A stretch of 64,000 bases of DNA, taken from Pseudomonas synxantha. Its GTDB lineage: Bacteria > Pseudomonadota > Gammaproteobacteria > Pseudomonadales > Pseudomonadaceae. The stretch lies in the NCBI RefSeq assembly GCF_900105675.1, contig NZ_LT629786.1, positions 3,038,001 to 3,102,000 on the forward strand. The letters are read 5' to 3'. Under the pieces are notes generated by a model. The model searched no databases. It had not been told where the DNA came from and saw only the letters and a list, made by a program, of their open reading frames with translations. Made by a program: the position numbers and the translations under genes. The first letter of the stretch is position 1. Each line of letters opens with the position of its first letter. Positions 26,572 to 34,965 of the stretch are shown in pieces.

Positions 26572-26811
26572 ATGCCCGGTATCCGCACTGCTGCACAAGC
26601 CAAGGCTTGGCTTGAACACCAAGGAAAGTCAGTTCAAGCGTTTGCCCGGGAGCATGGCGTGGACCCGGCAACCACCTATCAAGTGCTCGCTGGGCGAAAA
26701 AAGGGACGGCGTGGAGAAGCCCATAAGGTGGCGGTCCTGTTGGGCATGAAAGAAGGGATTATCGTGGATGAGCCCGAAGCTCGAACCCAAGATCAGCAAG
26801 GCGTTAACTGA
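26572..26811 (+). CDS. BcepMu gp16-family phage-associated DNA-binding protein
   Basis: A 79-residue protein with the family pattern IRTAAQAKAWLEHQGKSVQA then FAREHGVDPATTYQVLAGRKKGRRGEAHKVAVLLGMKEG. This resembles the BcepMu gp16 family of small phage-associated proteins, probably DNA-binding. It is divergent from the XRE repressor and looks like the cro-side partner of a lysogeny switch left without its prophage, or a domesticated pair. Confidence 0.8.
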   Translation: MPGIRTAAQAKAWLEHQGKSVQAFAREHGVDPATTYQVLAGRKKGRRGEAHKVAVLLGMKEGIIVDEPEARTQDQQGVN

Positions 26812-26846
26812 CAGCAGTATGCGCTTATTCCTACGGCGTGACTGTT

Positions 26847-27293
26847 TTAGTCCGAGGTGAATGCCCGACACTCACGCTCCATGCGCCAGAAGCAATCCTC
26901 TTCACCCACAATACTCAACCCCTGGCGCTGATACAGCCTTCTTGCCGGGTTGGTCTTGAATACGGTCAAGCGTAACAAGCCCAGGCCCTCGGTATGTGTC
27001 TTGAGCGCCATCTGCTCCAGCACCCAACTGCCCGCCCCCTGCTTGCGGCAGCACTCCAGCATGTGCAGCTCGCGGATATACAACGCCTTTTCGTCGCGAC
27101 TCAGGCTGACAAACCCCATTACGCCATCATCGTTGCACACCAGCCAGTTCTCGCGACCCGCCCACGCAGTATCAAAGCCGGCGTTGGACCACAACAAGCC
27201 GTACTGCAAGTAGTAGCGGTTCATGGCTTCATAGGTAAGGCTTCGGGCAAAGGGCAGATCCTGGTCCGTCGCCTGGCGCAAGTGAAACGTCAT
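26847..27293 (-). CDS. GNAT-family N-acetyltransferase
   Basis: A 148-residue GNAT protein. It has an N-terminal MTFHLRQATDQDLPFARSL strand/helix typical of the fold, and ALYIRELHMLECCRKQGAGSWVLEQM containing the acetyl-CoA pyrophosphate loop (R-K-Q-G-A-G). A LLRLTVFKTNPARRLYQRQGL segment forms motif B. The substrate cannot be told. It begins immediately before the stop of the upstream carbon-nitrogen hydrolase gene on the same strand, so the two are co-transcribed. Confidence 0.88.
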   Translation of the reverse strand: MTFHLRQATDQDLPFARSLTYEAMNRYYLQYGLLWSNAGFDTAWAGRENWLVCNDDGVMGFVSLSRDEKALYIRELHMLECCRKQGAGSWVLEQMALKTHTEGLGLLRLTVFKTNPARRLYQRQGLSIVGEEDCFWRMERECRAFTSD

Positions 27294-28043
27294 TCAGAGG
27301 GCTACCACTTGGCCAGTCCACAAGCCGCCTTCGCGGCGGGCGATCACCAACGCGTCGCCGACACCGGGCGCAGCGGCAAGCAAATTGCCATCTGCGGTCC
27401 AGACCGCGCTGCGGCCTGCACAGGTCCAGCCACCCGAAGGGCCACCATGATTAGCCATCAGTACCAGCATGCCATGCTCGGACGCATACCCTTGAAGCAG
27501 CGCGCTGTCCGCCGCGTAGCCACTCTCGCTGATCAGCACGCCGGCGGCATATACCGTGGCGCCCGATTCCGCCGCCAGGCGTGGGTGACTGGCGTGGGAA
27601 AAGTCCGCGCACACCGCCAGCGCAATGCGCTCATCTTCCCAATCCAGGATCTCGCCACCCTGCCCGGCCGTAAATGCCAGCTCTTCTCCAGAATGCAGAT
27701 GCTGCTTGGTGTAGACGCCAATTGAACCGTCCGCTCCCAGCACGAGCGCACCAATCAGTACACCCGACTGTGGGGCCAGCCGCACCGGCATGCCCACCAC
27801 AGCTGTCAAACGCAACTCCCGCGCCATTTCACGCAACGGAGCCAATACATCACTCTCCAGGGCGATAGCCAGGTCCGCCGCCAGGAATGGTTCATAGCCA
27901 GTCAGCGACAGTTCCGGAAACACCAGCCATTGCACACCGTGCTCGGCCGCAGCCTGCATCATGACCAGGTGCCGTTGGATATTGGCCGCAACATCGCCCG
28001 CAATGGAAAGGGTCTGCGCCGCAGCAAGGGTCAAGGCAGTCAT
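27294..28043 (-). CDS. Carbon-nitrogen hydrolase (nitrilase superfamily)
   Basis: A 249-residue nitrilase-superfamily enzyme. The catalytic triad is visible: Glu44 in VFPELSLTGYE, Lys113 in YTKQHLHSGEE and Cys145 in IALAVCADFSHASHP. These enzymes hydrolyse amides or nitriles; the natural substrate is not evident. It is adjacent to a GNAT acetyltransferase on the same strand. An open ATG at 28043 gives the usual family N-terminus (TLAAAQTLSIAGDVAANIQ). Confidence 0.9.
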   Translation of the reverse strand: MTALTLAAAQTLSIAGDVAANIQRHLVMMQAAAEHGVQWLVFPELSLTGYEPFLAADLAIALESDVLAPLREMARELRLTAVVGMPVRLAPQSGVLIGALVLGADGSIGVYTKQHLHSGEELAFTAGQGGEILDWEDERIALAVCADFSHASHPRLAAESGATVYAAGVLISESGYAADSALLQGYASEHGMLVLMANHGGPSGGWTCAGRSAVWTADGNLLAAAPGVGDALVIARREGGLWTGQVVAL

Positions 28044-28134
28044 GGTCGCGTCCTGGCAATCATTGTTTAAGTGTCATCAGCATATCGGCACACACCCATA
28101 GCCGTAAGTCCCCCCACGCAATAGAAATTACTGA

Positions 28135-28161
28135 TTGAATCCAACCGTACGCCTCTAGTAA
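28135..28161 (+). promoter_or_regulatory. Tentative promoter of the DAHP synthase leader
   Basis: TTGAAT (28135-28140) and TAGTAA (28156-28161), separated by 15 bases, lie about 30 bases before the leader peptide start. The spacing is short and the match to sigma-70 consensus only fair. Confidence 0.3.
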
Positions 28162-28189
28162 GCTCCCCCCAACATTTGGAGAGCTAATC

Positions 28190-28324
28190 ATGTCGCAACT
28201 CACCCACACTCAGGTTTGCCCTGCTGCCAGCGCCTTGCGCTCGGTGTCGGCTACCCGCGTGAACGGTTCGAGCGCACTGGCTGGCTTTTATTTTGGGTAT
28301 TGGTTTAGCCACTGGCGCGCCTGA
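28190..28324 (+). CDS. Aromatic-rich leader peptide 1 (attenuator)
   Basis: A 44-codon frame with TGGAGAG before its ATG. The first 32 codons are unremarkable. Codons 33-42 then read F-Y-F-G-Y-W-F-S-H-W, a dense cluster of Phe, Tyr and Trp codons just before the stop, and a strong intrinsic terminator follows about 50 bases later. This is the architecture of ribosome-mediated attenuation of aromatic amino acid genes (compare pheA and trp leaders). Starvation for charged aromatic tRNAs would stall the ribosome here and favour read-through into the DAHP synthase gene. Confidence 0.85.
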   Translation: MSQLTHTQVCPAASALRSVSATRVNGSSALAGFYFGYWFSHWRA

Positions 28325-28377
28325 TACCTGAAATCGGCGCCCACTACTCAAGGGGTCGCCTACCAGAGAAATCTAAA

Positions 28378-28416
28378 CCCCCGGTCGGCTCCCCGACCGG
28401 GGGTTTTGTTTTTTCA
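28378..28416 (+). terminator. Attenuator-type intrinsic terminator before DAHP synthase
   Basis: CCCCCGGTCGG, loop CTCC, CCGACCGGGGG: a perfect 11-bp GC-rich stem followed by TTTTGTTTTTT. It lies between leader peptide 1 and leader peptide 2, on the DAHP synthase transcript. Upstream AGGGGTCGCC (28350-28360) is a candidate competitor for the stem. Confidence 0.92.
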
Positions 28417-28461
28417 GCCTCTTTTTATTTTGTTTGATCAAGAACTTAAAGGAACCGCGCC

Positions 28462-28614
28462 ATGAACTACGCCACTTATTACCGCTACGACACTTGCACT
28501 GCATGGCGATTTAGCCAGCTCCGTTCGGGACAGCCTGCCGCCTCCGACCGGTCACCTCTTGGTGGCAAGCCAACACGTACAGCCGATACGGCCAATTGTC
28601 GAACACCCCAGTAG
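28462..28614 (+). CDS. Second aromatic-rich leader peptide
   Basis: A 50-codon frame with AAAGGA before its ATG. It begins M-N-Y-A-T-Y-Y-R-Y-D-T-C-T-A-W-R-F, with four Tyr, one Trp and one Phe in the first 17 codons. The stop codon at 28612-28614 abuts the base of a hairpin (28614-28646) that ends one base before the ribosome-binding site of the DAHP synthase gene. It could couple its own translation to that of the enzyme. Not a known family to me. Confidence 0.55.
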   Translation: MNYATYYRYDTCTAWRFSQLRSGQPAASDRSPLGGKPTRTADTANCRTPQ

Positions 28615-28646
28615 GCCAAGCGTGCGGGAATCGCCCGCCGCTTGCC
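28614..28646 (+). promoter_or_regulatory. Hairpin next to the DAHP synthase ribosome-binding site
   Basis: GGC-AAGCG-GCGGG, loop AATCG, CCCGC-CGCTT-GCC with two single-base bulges on the left side. The AGGA at 28648-28651 and ATG at 28662 follow directly. A ribosome terminating on leader 2 would open or cover this stem. Confidence 0.5.
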
Positions 28647-28661
28647 CAGGAAGCCTTGAAT

Positions 28662-29744
28662 ATGAACTCCTCCGTCGCCGCTTTGCCCGTCTCTGCCCTG
28701 AACAGCGCCAATGAAGCCCTGACCCAGCGCCTGCCCAGCTCCCTGGAGCTCAAGCATCAGTTGCCCCTCAGCCCGTTCCTCAATGAACAGATCCACGCCC
28801 ATCGCCAAGCTGCGCGCGCCATCCTCAATGGCGAAGACTCACGCTTACTGGTGATTGTCGGCCCGTGCTCGATCCACGATCCGGAATCGGCCATGGAATA
28901 CGCACGCAACCTGAAGAAGCTCGCGCTTGAAGTCAGCGACCAGATGCTGCTGGTAATCCGTGCCTACGTCGAAAAACCCCGCACCACCATCGGTTGGAAA
29001 GGCCTGGCCTACGATCCGCACCTGGATGGCAGCGATGACATGGCCGCCGGCCTGAGGCTCTCGCGGGAGCTGATGCGCGAAATGCTGCGCCTGGGCCTGC
29101 CGGTCGCTACCGAGCTGCTGCAACCCATGGCCGCCGGCTACTTCGATGACCTGCTCAGTTGGGTCGCGATTGGTGCACGCACCACCGAGTCGCAGATCCA
29201 CCGCGAGATGGCCAGCGGGCTGGGCATGCCCGTGGGTTTCAAGAACGGCACCGACGGCGGTGTCGCGATTGCCTGTGATGCGATGCGCTCTGCCTCACAC
29301 CCCCATCGCCACTTCGGCGTCGACAGCCAGGGCCATCCGGCGATCATCCAGACCCCGGGCAACCCCGACACCCACTTGGTGCTGCGCGGCGGTCATCGTG
29401 GGCCGAACTACGAGGCGCAAAGCGTCGCCCAGATCAAGCATGACCTGGCCAAGTCCAAGGTGGCAGCCCGGATCATGGTCGATTGCAGCCATGCCAACAG
29501 CGGCAAGGACCCGTTGCGTCAACCGGCAGTATTCAACGAGGTACTGGAGCAGCGCTTGCAGGGCGATACATCGCTGATCGGCATGATGCTTGAAAGCCAC
29601 CTGTTCGAGGGTTGCCAGCCGTTGAGTGCGTCGATGAAATACGGCGTATCGGTGACCGATGGTTGCCTGGGGTGGGACGCTACCGAGCAGCTGCTTCGCA
29701 GTGCGGCAGAGCGCTTGCGCGAACACCACAAGGCTGCAGATTGA
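28662..29744 (+). CDS. aroF: 3-deoxy-7-phosphoheptulonate synthase (class I DAHP synthase)
   Basis: A 360-residue class I enzyme condensing phosphoenolpyruvate and erythrose 4-phosphate, the first step of the shikimate pathway. Conserved motifs include LLVIVGPCSIHDPESAMEYA, YVEKPRTTIGWKGLAYDP, the KNGTDG loop, HFGVDSQGHPAIIQTPGN and LRGGHRGPNY, plus the metal-site VDCSHANSGK. Pseudomonas has several isozymes with different feedback inhibitors; which one this is cannot be read safely. The two upstream leaders rich in Tyr, Phe and Trp codons suggest control by more than one aromatic amino acid. The ATG at 28662 follows AGGA. Confidence 0.95.
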   Translation: MNSSVAALPVSALNSANEALTQRLPSSLELKHQLPLSPFLNEQIHAHRQAARAILNGEDSRLLVIVGPCSIHDPESAMEYARNLKKLALEVSDQMLLVIRAYVEKPRTTIGWKGLAYDPHLDGSDDMAAGLRLSRELMREMLRLGLPVATELLQPMAAGYFDDLLSWVAIGARTTESQIHREMASGLGMPVGFKNGTDGGVAIACDAMRSASHPHRHFGVDSQGHPAIIQTPGNPDTHLVLRGGHRGPNYEAQSVAQIKHDLAKSKVAARIMVDCSHANSGKDPLRQPAVFNEVLEQRLQGDTSLIGMMLESHLFEGCQPLSASMKYGVSVTDGCLGWDATEQLLRSAAERLREHHKAAD

Positions 29745-29749
29745 CGCAG

Positions 29750-29876
29750 GGCAAATGTGGGGCGTGCCCTGATGTCAATCAGTTAGGGCTCGCTCCTACA
29801 GGATGGGCCAGCAGATTGCCGCCCTGGAGCGTGGCCATCGCTTGACCCGCCCCAAGGGCATCGCGCCGATGTGGGA
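29750..29876. other. Intergenic gap with degenerate REP fragments
   Basis: The gap between two convergent genes contains AATGTGGGGCGTGCCC and GGCTCGCTCCTACAGG, which look like decayed halves of REP sequences. No perfect terminator is seen. Confidence 0.4.
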
Positions 29877-30299
29877 CTAGGCCCCGGCCACCGGCATACG
29901 GGACAACTCCCGCAGCCACGGCAATACCCGCAGGCCTTGACTGGCCTCGGGTGGGTCGATGATGTCCATGAAGTGTTCGAGATTGAGGTTATCCGGCATC
30001 CCGGGCAGGCGTACCCGCAGCCCTGGCATTACGCCCGTGGGTGCATTCGATTGCGGGTGGTCATAGACCAGCACATGGCGCACTTGGGCCTGAGCCCCAC
30101 AGGCATGGGCCATCAGCCTCGCGTTGATGATCAGTACGTCGAAGGGCTCGGCCGGAATGGCGGTCAGAATCTGCACCTCTTCAAGCGTTTGCACCGGCAC
30201 AATCCGGTAATACCCCAACTGGTTGAGCATTTTCTCGATGTATAAACGTTGCAGATGCTGCTCATCGGCAATCAGGATAGTCAGTGCTTTGTTCGGCAT
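29877..30299 (-). CDS. Degenerate CheY-like receiver protein
   Basis: A 140-residue single receiver-like domain (LTILIADEQHLQRLYIEKML, then PFDVLIINARLMAH). The acidic pair is kept as Asp12-Glu13, but the residue where the phosphorylated Asp is expected is Asn59 (VLIIN). The conserved Lys near the end is also not recognisable. It therefore probably cannot take a phosphoryl group. It lies 135 bases downstream of the hybrid kinase on the same strand and may modulate that system by protein contact. Confidence 0.78.
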   Translation of the reverse strand: MPNKALTILIADEQHLQRLYIEKMLNQLGYYRIVPVQTLEEVQILTAIPAEPFDVLIINARLMAHACGAQAQVRHVLVYDHPQSNAPTGVMPGLRVRLPGMPDNLNLEHFMDIIDPPEASQGLRVLPWLRELSRMPVAGA

Positions 30300-30433
30300 G
30301 GCAAACCCCTGGACAGGCTGTGCTCGGCAGTGAGCGCGACCCATTTTCCAGACATATGCCGACGACAAAATCAGGCATATTCCCCCTTCACGTAGGAGTT
30401 CTCCCAAATTCCCCGAATGGTGATCAACCGCAG

Positions 30434-33400
30434 TCAAGGCTGATTGCAATAAACGCTCAGGCCATGATGCAAGGTATCAATCGCTTCACCCACGTCCTCG
30501 ACCGTCGACCCCAATGACTGACGGTCCTGCTGTTCACACACCTGCTCCAATGCCTCACAACAGCTGATCAACCCGTAAGCCTTGACCATCCGCGCACCGC
30601 CTTTGGCGCGATGGGCCAGGTCGTGCAGCTTGGCGAAGTCTGCCTGGCTTTGCAGCGGGAACAGCAAGGCACGATCGGCCTTCAGGCTCTCGAGCAACGG
30701 CGCCAGCAACTCGATAAGTGCGGGGCGGTCATCCCCTGTCAGCGCAATCAGGGTACTTAAGTCAAAAGCCGCCAAGCGCAGCGGGGCAGGGTCGGCCGCG
30801 CGCGACGCCAACGCTGATCGCAAATCGTCAAGCCCGGTAGGCTTGAACAGACAGCCATCCATGCCTGCTTGCCGACACCGTTCGGTTTCTTCCGGTTGTG
30901 CGTTGGCGGTGAACCCCAACAGCAGGCAAGGCGACAATCCCCGCTCGCGTTCTTGTGCACGGATATCCTGTGCCAATTGATAGCCGTTCTTGTAGGGCAT
31001 ATTGCAATCGGTAATGACGCAATCGAACTGACCACTGCGCCACTGTTCGAGCCCCTGTACACCATCCTCGGCGGTGATGATGCGGTGCCCGAGGAAGCTC
31101 AATTGCCGGCCCAGCAACAGACGGTTGGCCGGATAGTCGTCGACCACCAGAATGCTCAGCGCACGGTTCGGGGGGGCCAGGTCTTCCCTTGGCGCAACTT
31201 GCGCGGGCGCTACGTTGGTCATGGCCAATGCCAACGCCACATCCACCCGGGTGCCCTGCCCCAGCACACTGTTCAAGTGCAGTTGGCCACCCATCATTTC
31301 GCACAAGTTGCGGCTGATCACCAACCCCAGCCCGGAACCGCTGCGCGCCGACTGCTCGTTGTTGCTGCCCTGGATAAAGAGGCTGAACAATCGCTGCTGG
31401 TCTTGGACACTGATACCAATGCCGGTGTCCTGCACCCACAACTGCAAGCGTAATCGCTCCCCCTCCAGGCTTGCCTTGGCCCCAAGTGTTACCTGGCCAT
31501 TGGCCGTGAATTTAATCGCATTGCTCAGCAGATTCGACACCACCTGCTTGAAGCGTAGCGGGTCGACCAGCACCACCCGATCAATCAATGGGTCAAGTTC
31601 AACCTGCAGCGCCAGCCCCTTGGCCCGCGCCAACCCTTCGAACACGCGTGCCACCGATGCCAGCAGTTCTTGCAAGTTGGCTGGTTCAAGGGCCAGGGAC
31701 AAATGCCCAGCCTCGATTCGCGCGATATCAAGGATATCGCCGATCAATTCCAGCATGCCGCGCGAGGCCACCGACGCCACCTCCAGCGCATCCCGGTCGG
31801 CGCGCCCCTGCTCGGCATTTTTCAGGGCCAGCTCGATCATGCCGATCACGGCATTCATTGGCGTGCGGATCTCATGGCTCATGGTGGCCAGAAAGGTCGT
31901 CTTGGCTCGGCTGGCCGCATCGGCATCGTCCTTGGCTTCCTGCAACTGGCGAAGCAGGCGTTGCCGCTCGCTCACATCCACCCAGCCGGCAATCATGCCC
32001 ACCACCTTCTCGTCGCCATCGCGGTACGGCAACATCCACTGGTAAATCGTCAGGATCTCGCCACTGGGCACCTTGAGTATCCGATCATGAATCTGCGGCT
32101 CGCCACCGGCCATCAGGCGTAGATAATCCTCATGAAACGACTGGGCCTGGGGCAGATTGTTGGTGTCGGTTTCCACCACGGTCCTGCCGATCACGTCTTC
32201 GAGCTTGTAGCCGAAAACGTCAAGATAAGCGTTATTGCAGGCCATCAGCCGCCCTTGGCGGTCGCGCACATAAATCGGGTGCGGGGTGCCGTCAATCAAT
32301 ACGCTCATGAACCGCATCTGGTCGCTCAGCGCCCGCTCGGCCTGCACGCGTTTATGAATCAGGCTGCGCAGATAGATGACCCAACCCAGCGTGATCACCA
32401 GCAAGAGTGCCGCCAGCCCGAAACCCTGGAGAATGACGTTGCGATGGCGCAACCAATAGCTGTCCTCGATGATGATCTCATTGCGCCAATGCCCGATCAG
32501 CTCGTCCATCTCTTGCGGCGTGATGCTCAGCAGCGCCTTGTCCAGGATCGAATAAAGCTCCAATTGACTGCGATTGACCCCGAATGTCACGCGTGCCGGC
32601 TCGGTGCCGACGGTACTGGCAATACGCAAACGGTCGCGATAATCCCGGGCAATCAGATAGCGCGCACTGATCAGCGAGTTCACCGCACCGTCGGCGTCGC
32701 CTTTGGCCACCAACGCCATGGCTTGCTCCGGGTTTTCCACGTCCACAAACGCGATGCCGGGAAAATTCTGCGTAATCTCATCGTGCAAGCCGTTACCGGT
32801 CACCATCGCCAGGCGTTTGCCGAGCATATCTTCCAGGGTGGCCGGGCTGTAGTCCCCACCACGTGTCACCAGCACAAAGGGGTTGGTGAGGTAGGGCCGG
32901 GTAAACCGCACCTTCTCGGCGCGCACGACACTGGGGGTCACGACCGCCAGCATATCCGCCGTGCCCGCATTGACGATATTGATCTGGCGCGGTAACGAGG
33001 TGCCCGGCACCACATCGAACTTCAAGCCGGTACGCAAGCTGATACGCGCCAACACCTCGGCACTCAACCCTTCGAACTGCCCTTGATCATTGATGAATGA
33101 CAGCGGCAGGAAGTTGTTCAGCACTGCGACCTTGACCCGTGGATGCTTCTGCACCCAGCGCTGCTCACTGGCACTCAGTTGCAACCGATCAACGCCGACG
33201 ATACCGAGGTTGCCCCCACTCCAACGACGCAGGATTTCCATCTGCTCACTGGCAGGAATCGCCTCCAGCGCGGCGTTGAGGATGGGCAATAGACGTGTAT
33301 TGTCCCGAGCCACGGCGAAGGCAAACGGGTTGACTTCCAGGGTCGAAAAATCGGCCATGCGCACATTATTGAGGTGGTTACGGTTGATCAGGTAATTGGT

Positions 33401-34048
33401 GCTGATGGCGTCGCCCAGATACACATCGGCACGACCAAATGCCACGGCGCCGATGGCTTCGAAGGTCGACGCAAACAGCTCCAACTGGGCATCGGGGTAA
33501 AAGGCGCGTACAGCGTCGGGCTGCATGTAGTGATACAGCATCGCCACACGCTTGCCCGCCAGGTCGTCACTCAACACCTGGCTTTCACCGGTGCGGGTGA
33601 CCAGTGTCGGTTGATCATTGGCGTAGGAGCGAGACAAATGCAGTTGCGGGTCGGCCGCTTCGTAGCCGTTGGCAGACCCGAGAAAATCCACGGCCCCCTG
33701 TTTGAGGGCTTCGATCACTTCATCGCGGGTGTCGTAGCGCCGGACTTCGATGGAGATATGCAGGGCCTGGCCGATCAGTGCGGCAAAATCGGCAGTTATG
33801 CCTTCGAGTTCGTGGTTGTTATTGGTCAGGTCAAACGGCGCGTAATCGGGGGCGGAAACCCCCATCAACAGCGTGCGCCGCTCGCGCAGCCAACGCCAAT
33901 CAGCCTCGTCCAGCGTCACTTCGGGAGTTTCGATATGAGAATGCCCCAGCAGGCGCAAAGCGTGGGGCTCGTCAAGGGCCACCGCGATCAGGGGTAACAG
34001 GCTCATCCAAAGGATCGTGGCGAACCTCGTAAACGCGGTGGTGATCAT
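30434..34048 (-). CDS. BvgS/EvgS-like unorthodox hybrid sensor histidine kinase
   Basis: A 1204-residue multidomain sensor. In order: signal peptide (about 1-25); two periplasmic solute-binding-type domains (about 50-285 and 300-525); one membrane segment near 545-568 (GFGLAALLLVITLGWVIYLR); a PAS domain (about 590-710); HisKA with phosphoacceptor His in ATMSHEIRTPMNAVIG; an HATPase; a receiver (LSILVVDDYPANRLLLGRQL with ITDCNMPYKNG); and a C-terminal Hpt domain (LAHRAKGGARMVKAYGL). This is the full BvgS/EvgS four-step phosphorelay arrangement. The cognate regulator gene lies directly upstream with a 1-base gap. The ligand is unknown. Confidence 0.95.
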   Translation of the reverse strand: MITTAFTRFATILWMSLLPLIAVALDEPHALRLLGHSHIETPEVTLDEADWRWLRERRTLLMGVSAPDYAPFDLTNNNHELEGITADFAALIGQALHISIEVRRYDTRDEVIEALKQGAVDFLGSANGYEAADPQLHLSRSYANDQPTLVTRTGESQVLSDDLAGKRVAMLYHYMQPDAVRAFYPDAQLELFASTFEAIGAVAFGRADVYLGDAISTNYLINRNHLNNVRMADFSTLEVNPFAFAVARDNTRLLPILNAALEAIPASEQMEILRRWSGGNLGIVGVDRLQLSASEQRWVQKHPRVKVAVLNNFLPLSFINDQGQFEGLSAEVLARISLRTGLKFDVVPGTSLPRQINIVNAGTADMLAVVTPSVVRAEKVRFTRPYLTNPFVLVTRGGDYSPATLEDMLGKRLAMVTGNGLHDEITQNFPGIAFVDVENPEQAMALVAKGDADGAVNSLISARYLIARDYRDRLRIASTVGTEPARVTFGVNRSQLELYSILDKALLSITPQEMDELIGHWRNEIIIEDSYWLRHRNVILQGFGLAALLLVITLGWVIYLRSLIHKRVQAERALSDQMRFMSVLIDGTPHPIYVRDRQGRLMACNNAYLDVFGYKLEDVIGRTVVETDTNNLPQAQSFHEDYLRLMAGGEPQIHDRILKVPSGEILTIYQWMLPYRDGDEKVVGMIAGWVDVSERQRLLRQLQEAKDDADAASRAKTTFLATMSHEIRTPMNAVIGMIELALKNAEQGRADRDALEVASVASRGMLELIGDILDIARIEAGHLSLALEPANLQELLASVARVFEGLARAKGLALQVELDPLIDRVVLVDPLRFKQVVSNLLSNAIKFTANGQVTLGAKASLEGERLRLQLWVQDTGIGISVQDQQRLFSLFIQGSNNEQSARSGSGLGLVISRNLCEMMGGQLHLNSVLGQGTRVDVALALAMTNVAPAQVAPREDLAPPNRALSILVVDDYPANRLLLGRQLSFLGHRIITAEDGVQGLEQWRSGQFDCVITDCNMPYKNGYQLAQDIRAQERERGLSPCLLLGFTANAQPEETERCRQAGMDGCLFKPTGLDDLRSALASRAADPAPLRLAAFDLSTLIALTGDDRPALIELLAPLLESLKADRALLFPLQSQADFAKLHDLAHRAKGGARMVKAYGLISCCEALEQVCEQQDRQSLGSTVEDVGEAIDTLHHGLSVYCNQP

Positions 34049-34049
34049 T

Positions 34050-34676
34050 TCAGATCAGATGGTTGCGCTGGGCAAACTTGGATAAATGCACTACCGAGGA
34101 CATACGCAACTTCTCCTTGAGTCGAGTCTTGTAAGTGCTGATGGTCTTGTGACTCAACAGCATCTGCTCGGCAATTTCCTTGTTGCCCAGCCCCAGGGCC
34201 AGCATTTGCAATACGGTCAACTCACGGTCAGACAAGCACTCGATCATCTGTCGTTCCGTTTCCTGCAGGTCGTCACGGCGTACCGAACTGGTCGGCAAAC
34301 TTGGGAAGCAACTGTAGCCCGACATGATCGCCTTGATGGCCTTTTGTAACTCATCCAACTCGCCGGTCTTGGCCACAAACCCCATGGCTCCGGCGCGCAT
34401 ACAGCGTGTGGAAAAGAACACTGCAAGGTAAGAGGTGAGCACCAAGATGCGGCACGGCAGGCCCTGGGTCTTGATGCGGTGGATCACTTCCAACCCACCC
34501 AGCTTTGGCATTGCCAGGTCGAGGATGATCAAGTCCGGGCGCTGTTCCCTCGCCAATTGCATGGCATCTGCACCGTCACCTGCCTGATAAATGTCGTCGA
34601 ACCCTTCCAACTGCAGCAGATGCTTGACCGTTGCACGGATAAACGGATGATCATCCACAATTAATGCTTTGCTCAT
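34050..34676 (-). CDS. BvgA/EvgA-like response regulator
   Basis: A 208-residue NarL/FixJ regulator. The receiver carries Asp8/Asp9 and phosphoacceptor Asp53 (DLIILDLAMPKLGG), and the C-terminal LuxR helix-turn-helix reads LTVLQMLALGLGNKEIAEQM, LLSHKTISTYKTRLKEKLRM. Its stop lies one base before the start of the BvgS-like kinase, so the two form an operon and very probably a cognate pair. Promoter signals should lie in 34677-34880, where a 12-bp inverted repeat is present. Confidence 0.94.
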   Translation of the reverse strand: MSKALIVDDHPFIRATVKHLLQLEGFDDIYQAGDGADAMQLAREQRPDLIILDLAMPKLGGLEVIHRIKTQGLPCRILVLTSYLAVFFSTRCMRAGAMGFVAKTGELDELQKAIKAIMSGYSCFPSLPTSSVRRDDLQETERQMIECLSDRELTVLQMLALGLGNKEIAEQMLLSHKTISTYKTRLKEKLRMSSVVHLSKFAQRNHLI

Positions 34677-34817
34677 AAACTTCCCTATACGGACAAAATA
34701 CCCTTACACATCACATCGGACCTTGGTACCTGTGAGAAATAACAGTTCCGACCAACGGCACTGCGCAAACTCAGAAAGATAACCAAGCGATGCCTGGCCC
34801 ATTCAATTGCAACACCA

Positions 34818-34860
34818 CACTTACAGCAGCCGGGCCTGATGGGCCCATCTGCTGTAAGTG
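34818..34860. repeat. Perfect 12-bp inverted repeat upstream of the BvgA-like regulator
   Basis: CACTTACAGCAG (34818-34829) and CTGCTGTAAGTG (34849-34860), with an inner GGGCC/GGGCCC pair in the loop. No T-run follows on either strand. It may be an operator or a leader hairpin for the regulator-kinase operon. Confidence 0.75.
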
Positions 34861-34965
34861 CCCAACCTTAGCAATGCATAAATATTTAGATTGAAGGGAT
34901 AATCCGGACTGTTTGTAGGATTTTTCCACGATCAAGTTTAGCCGCTTGTGGCATATCCATAACGT

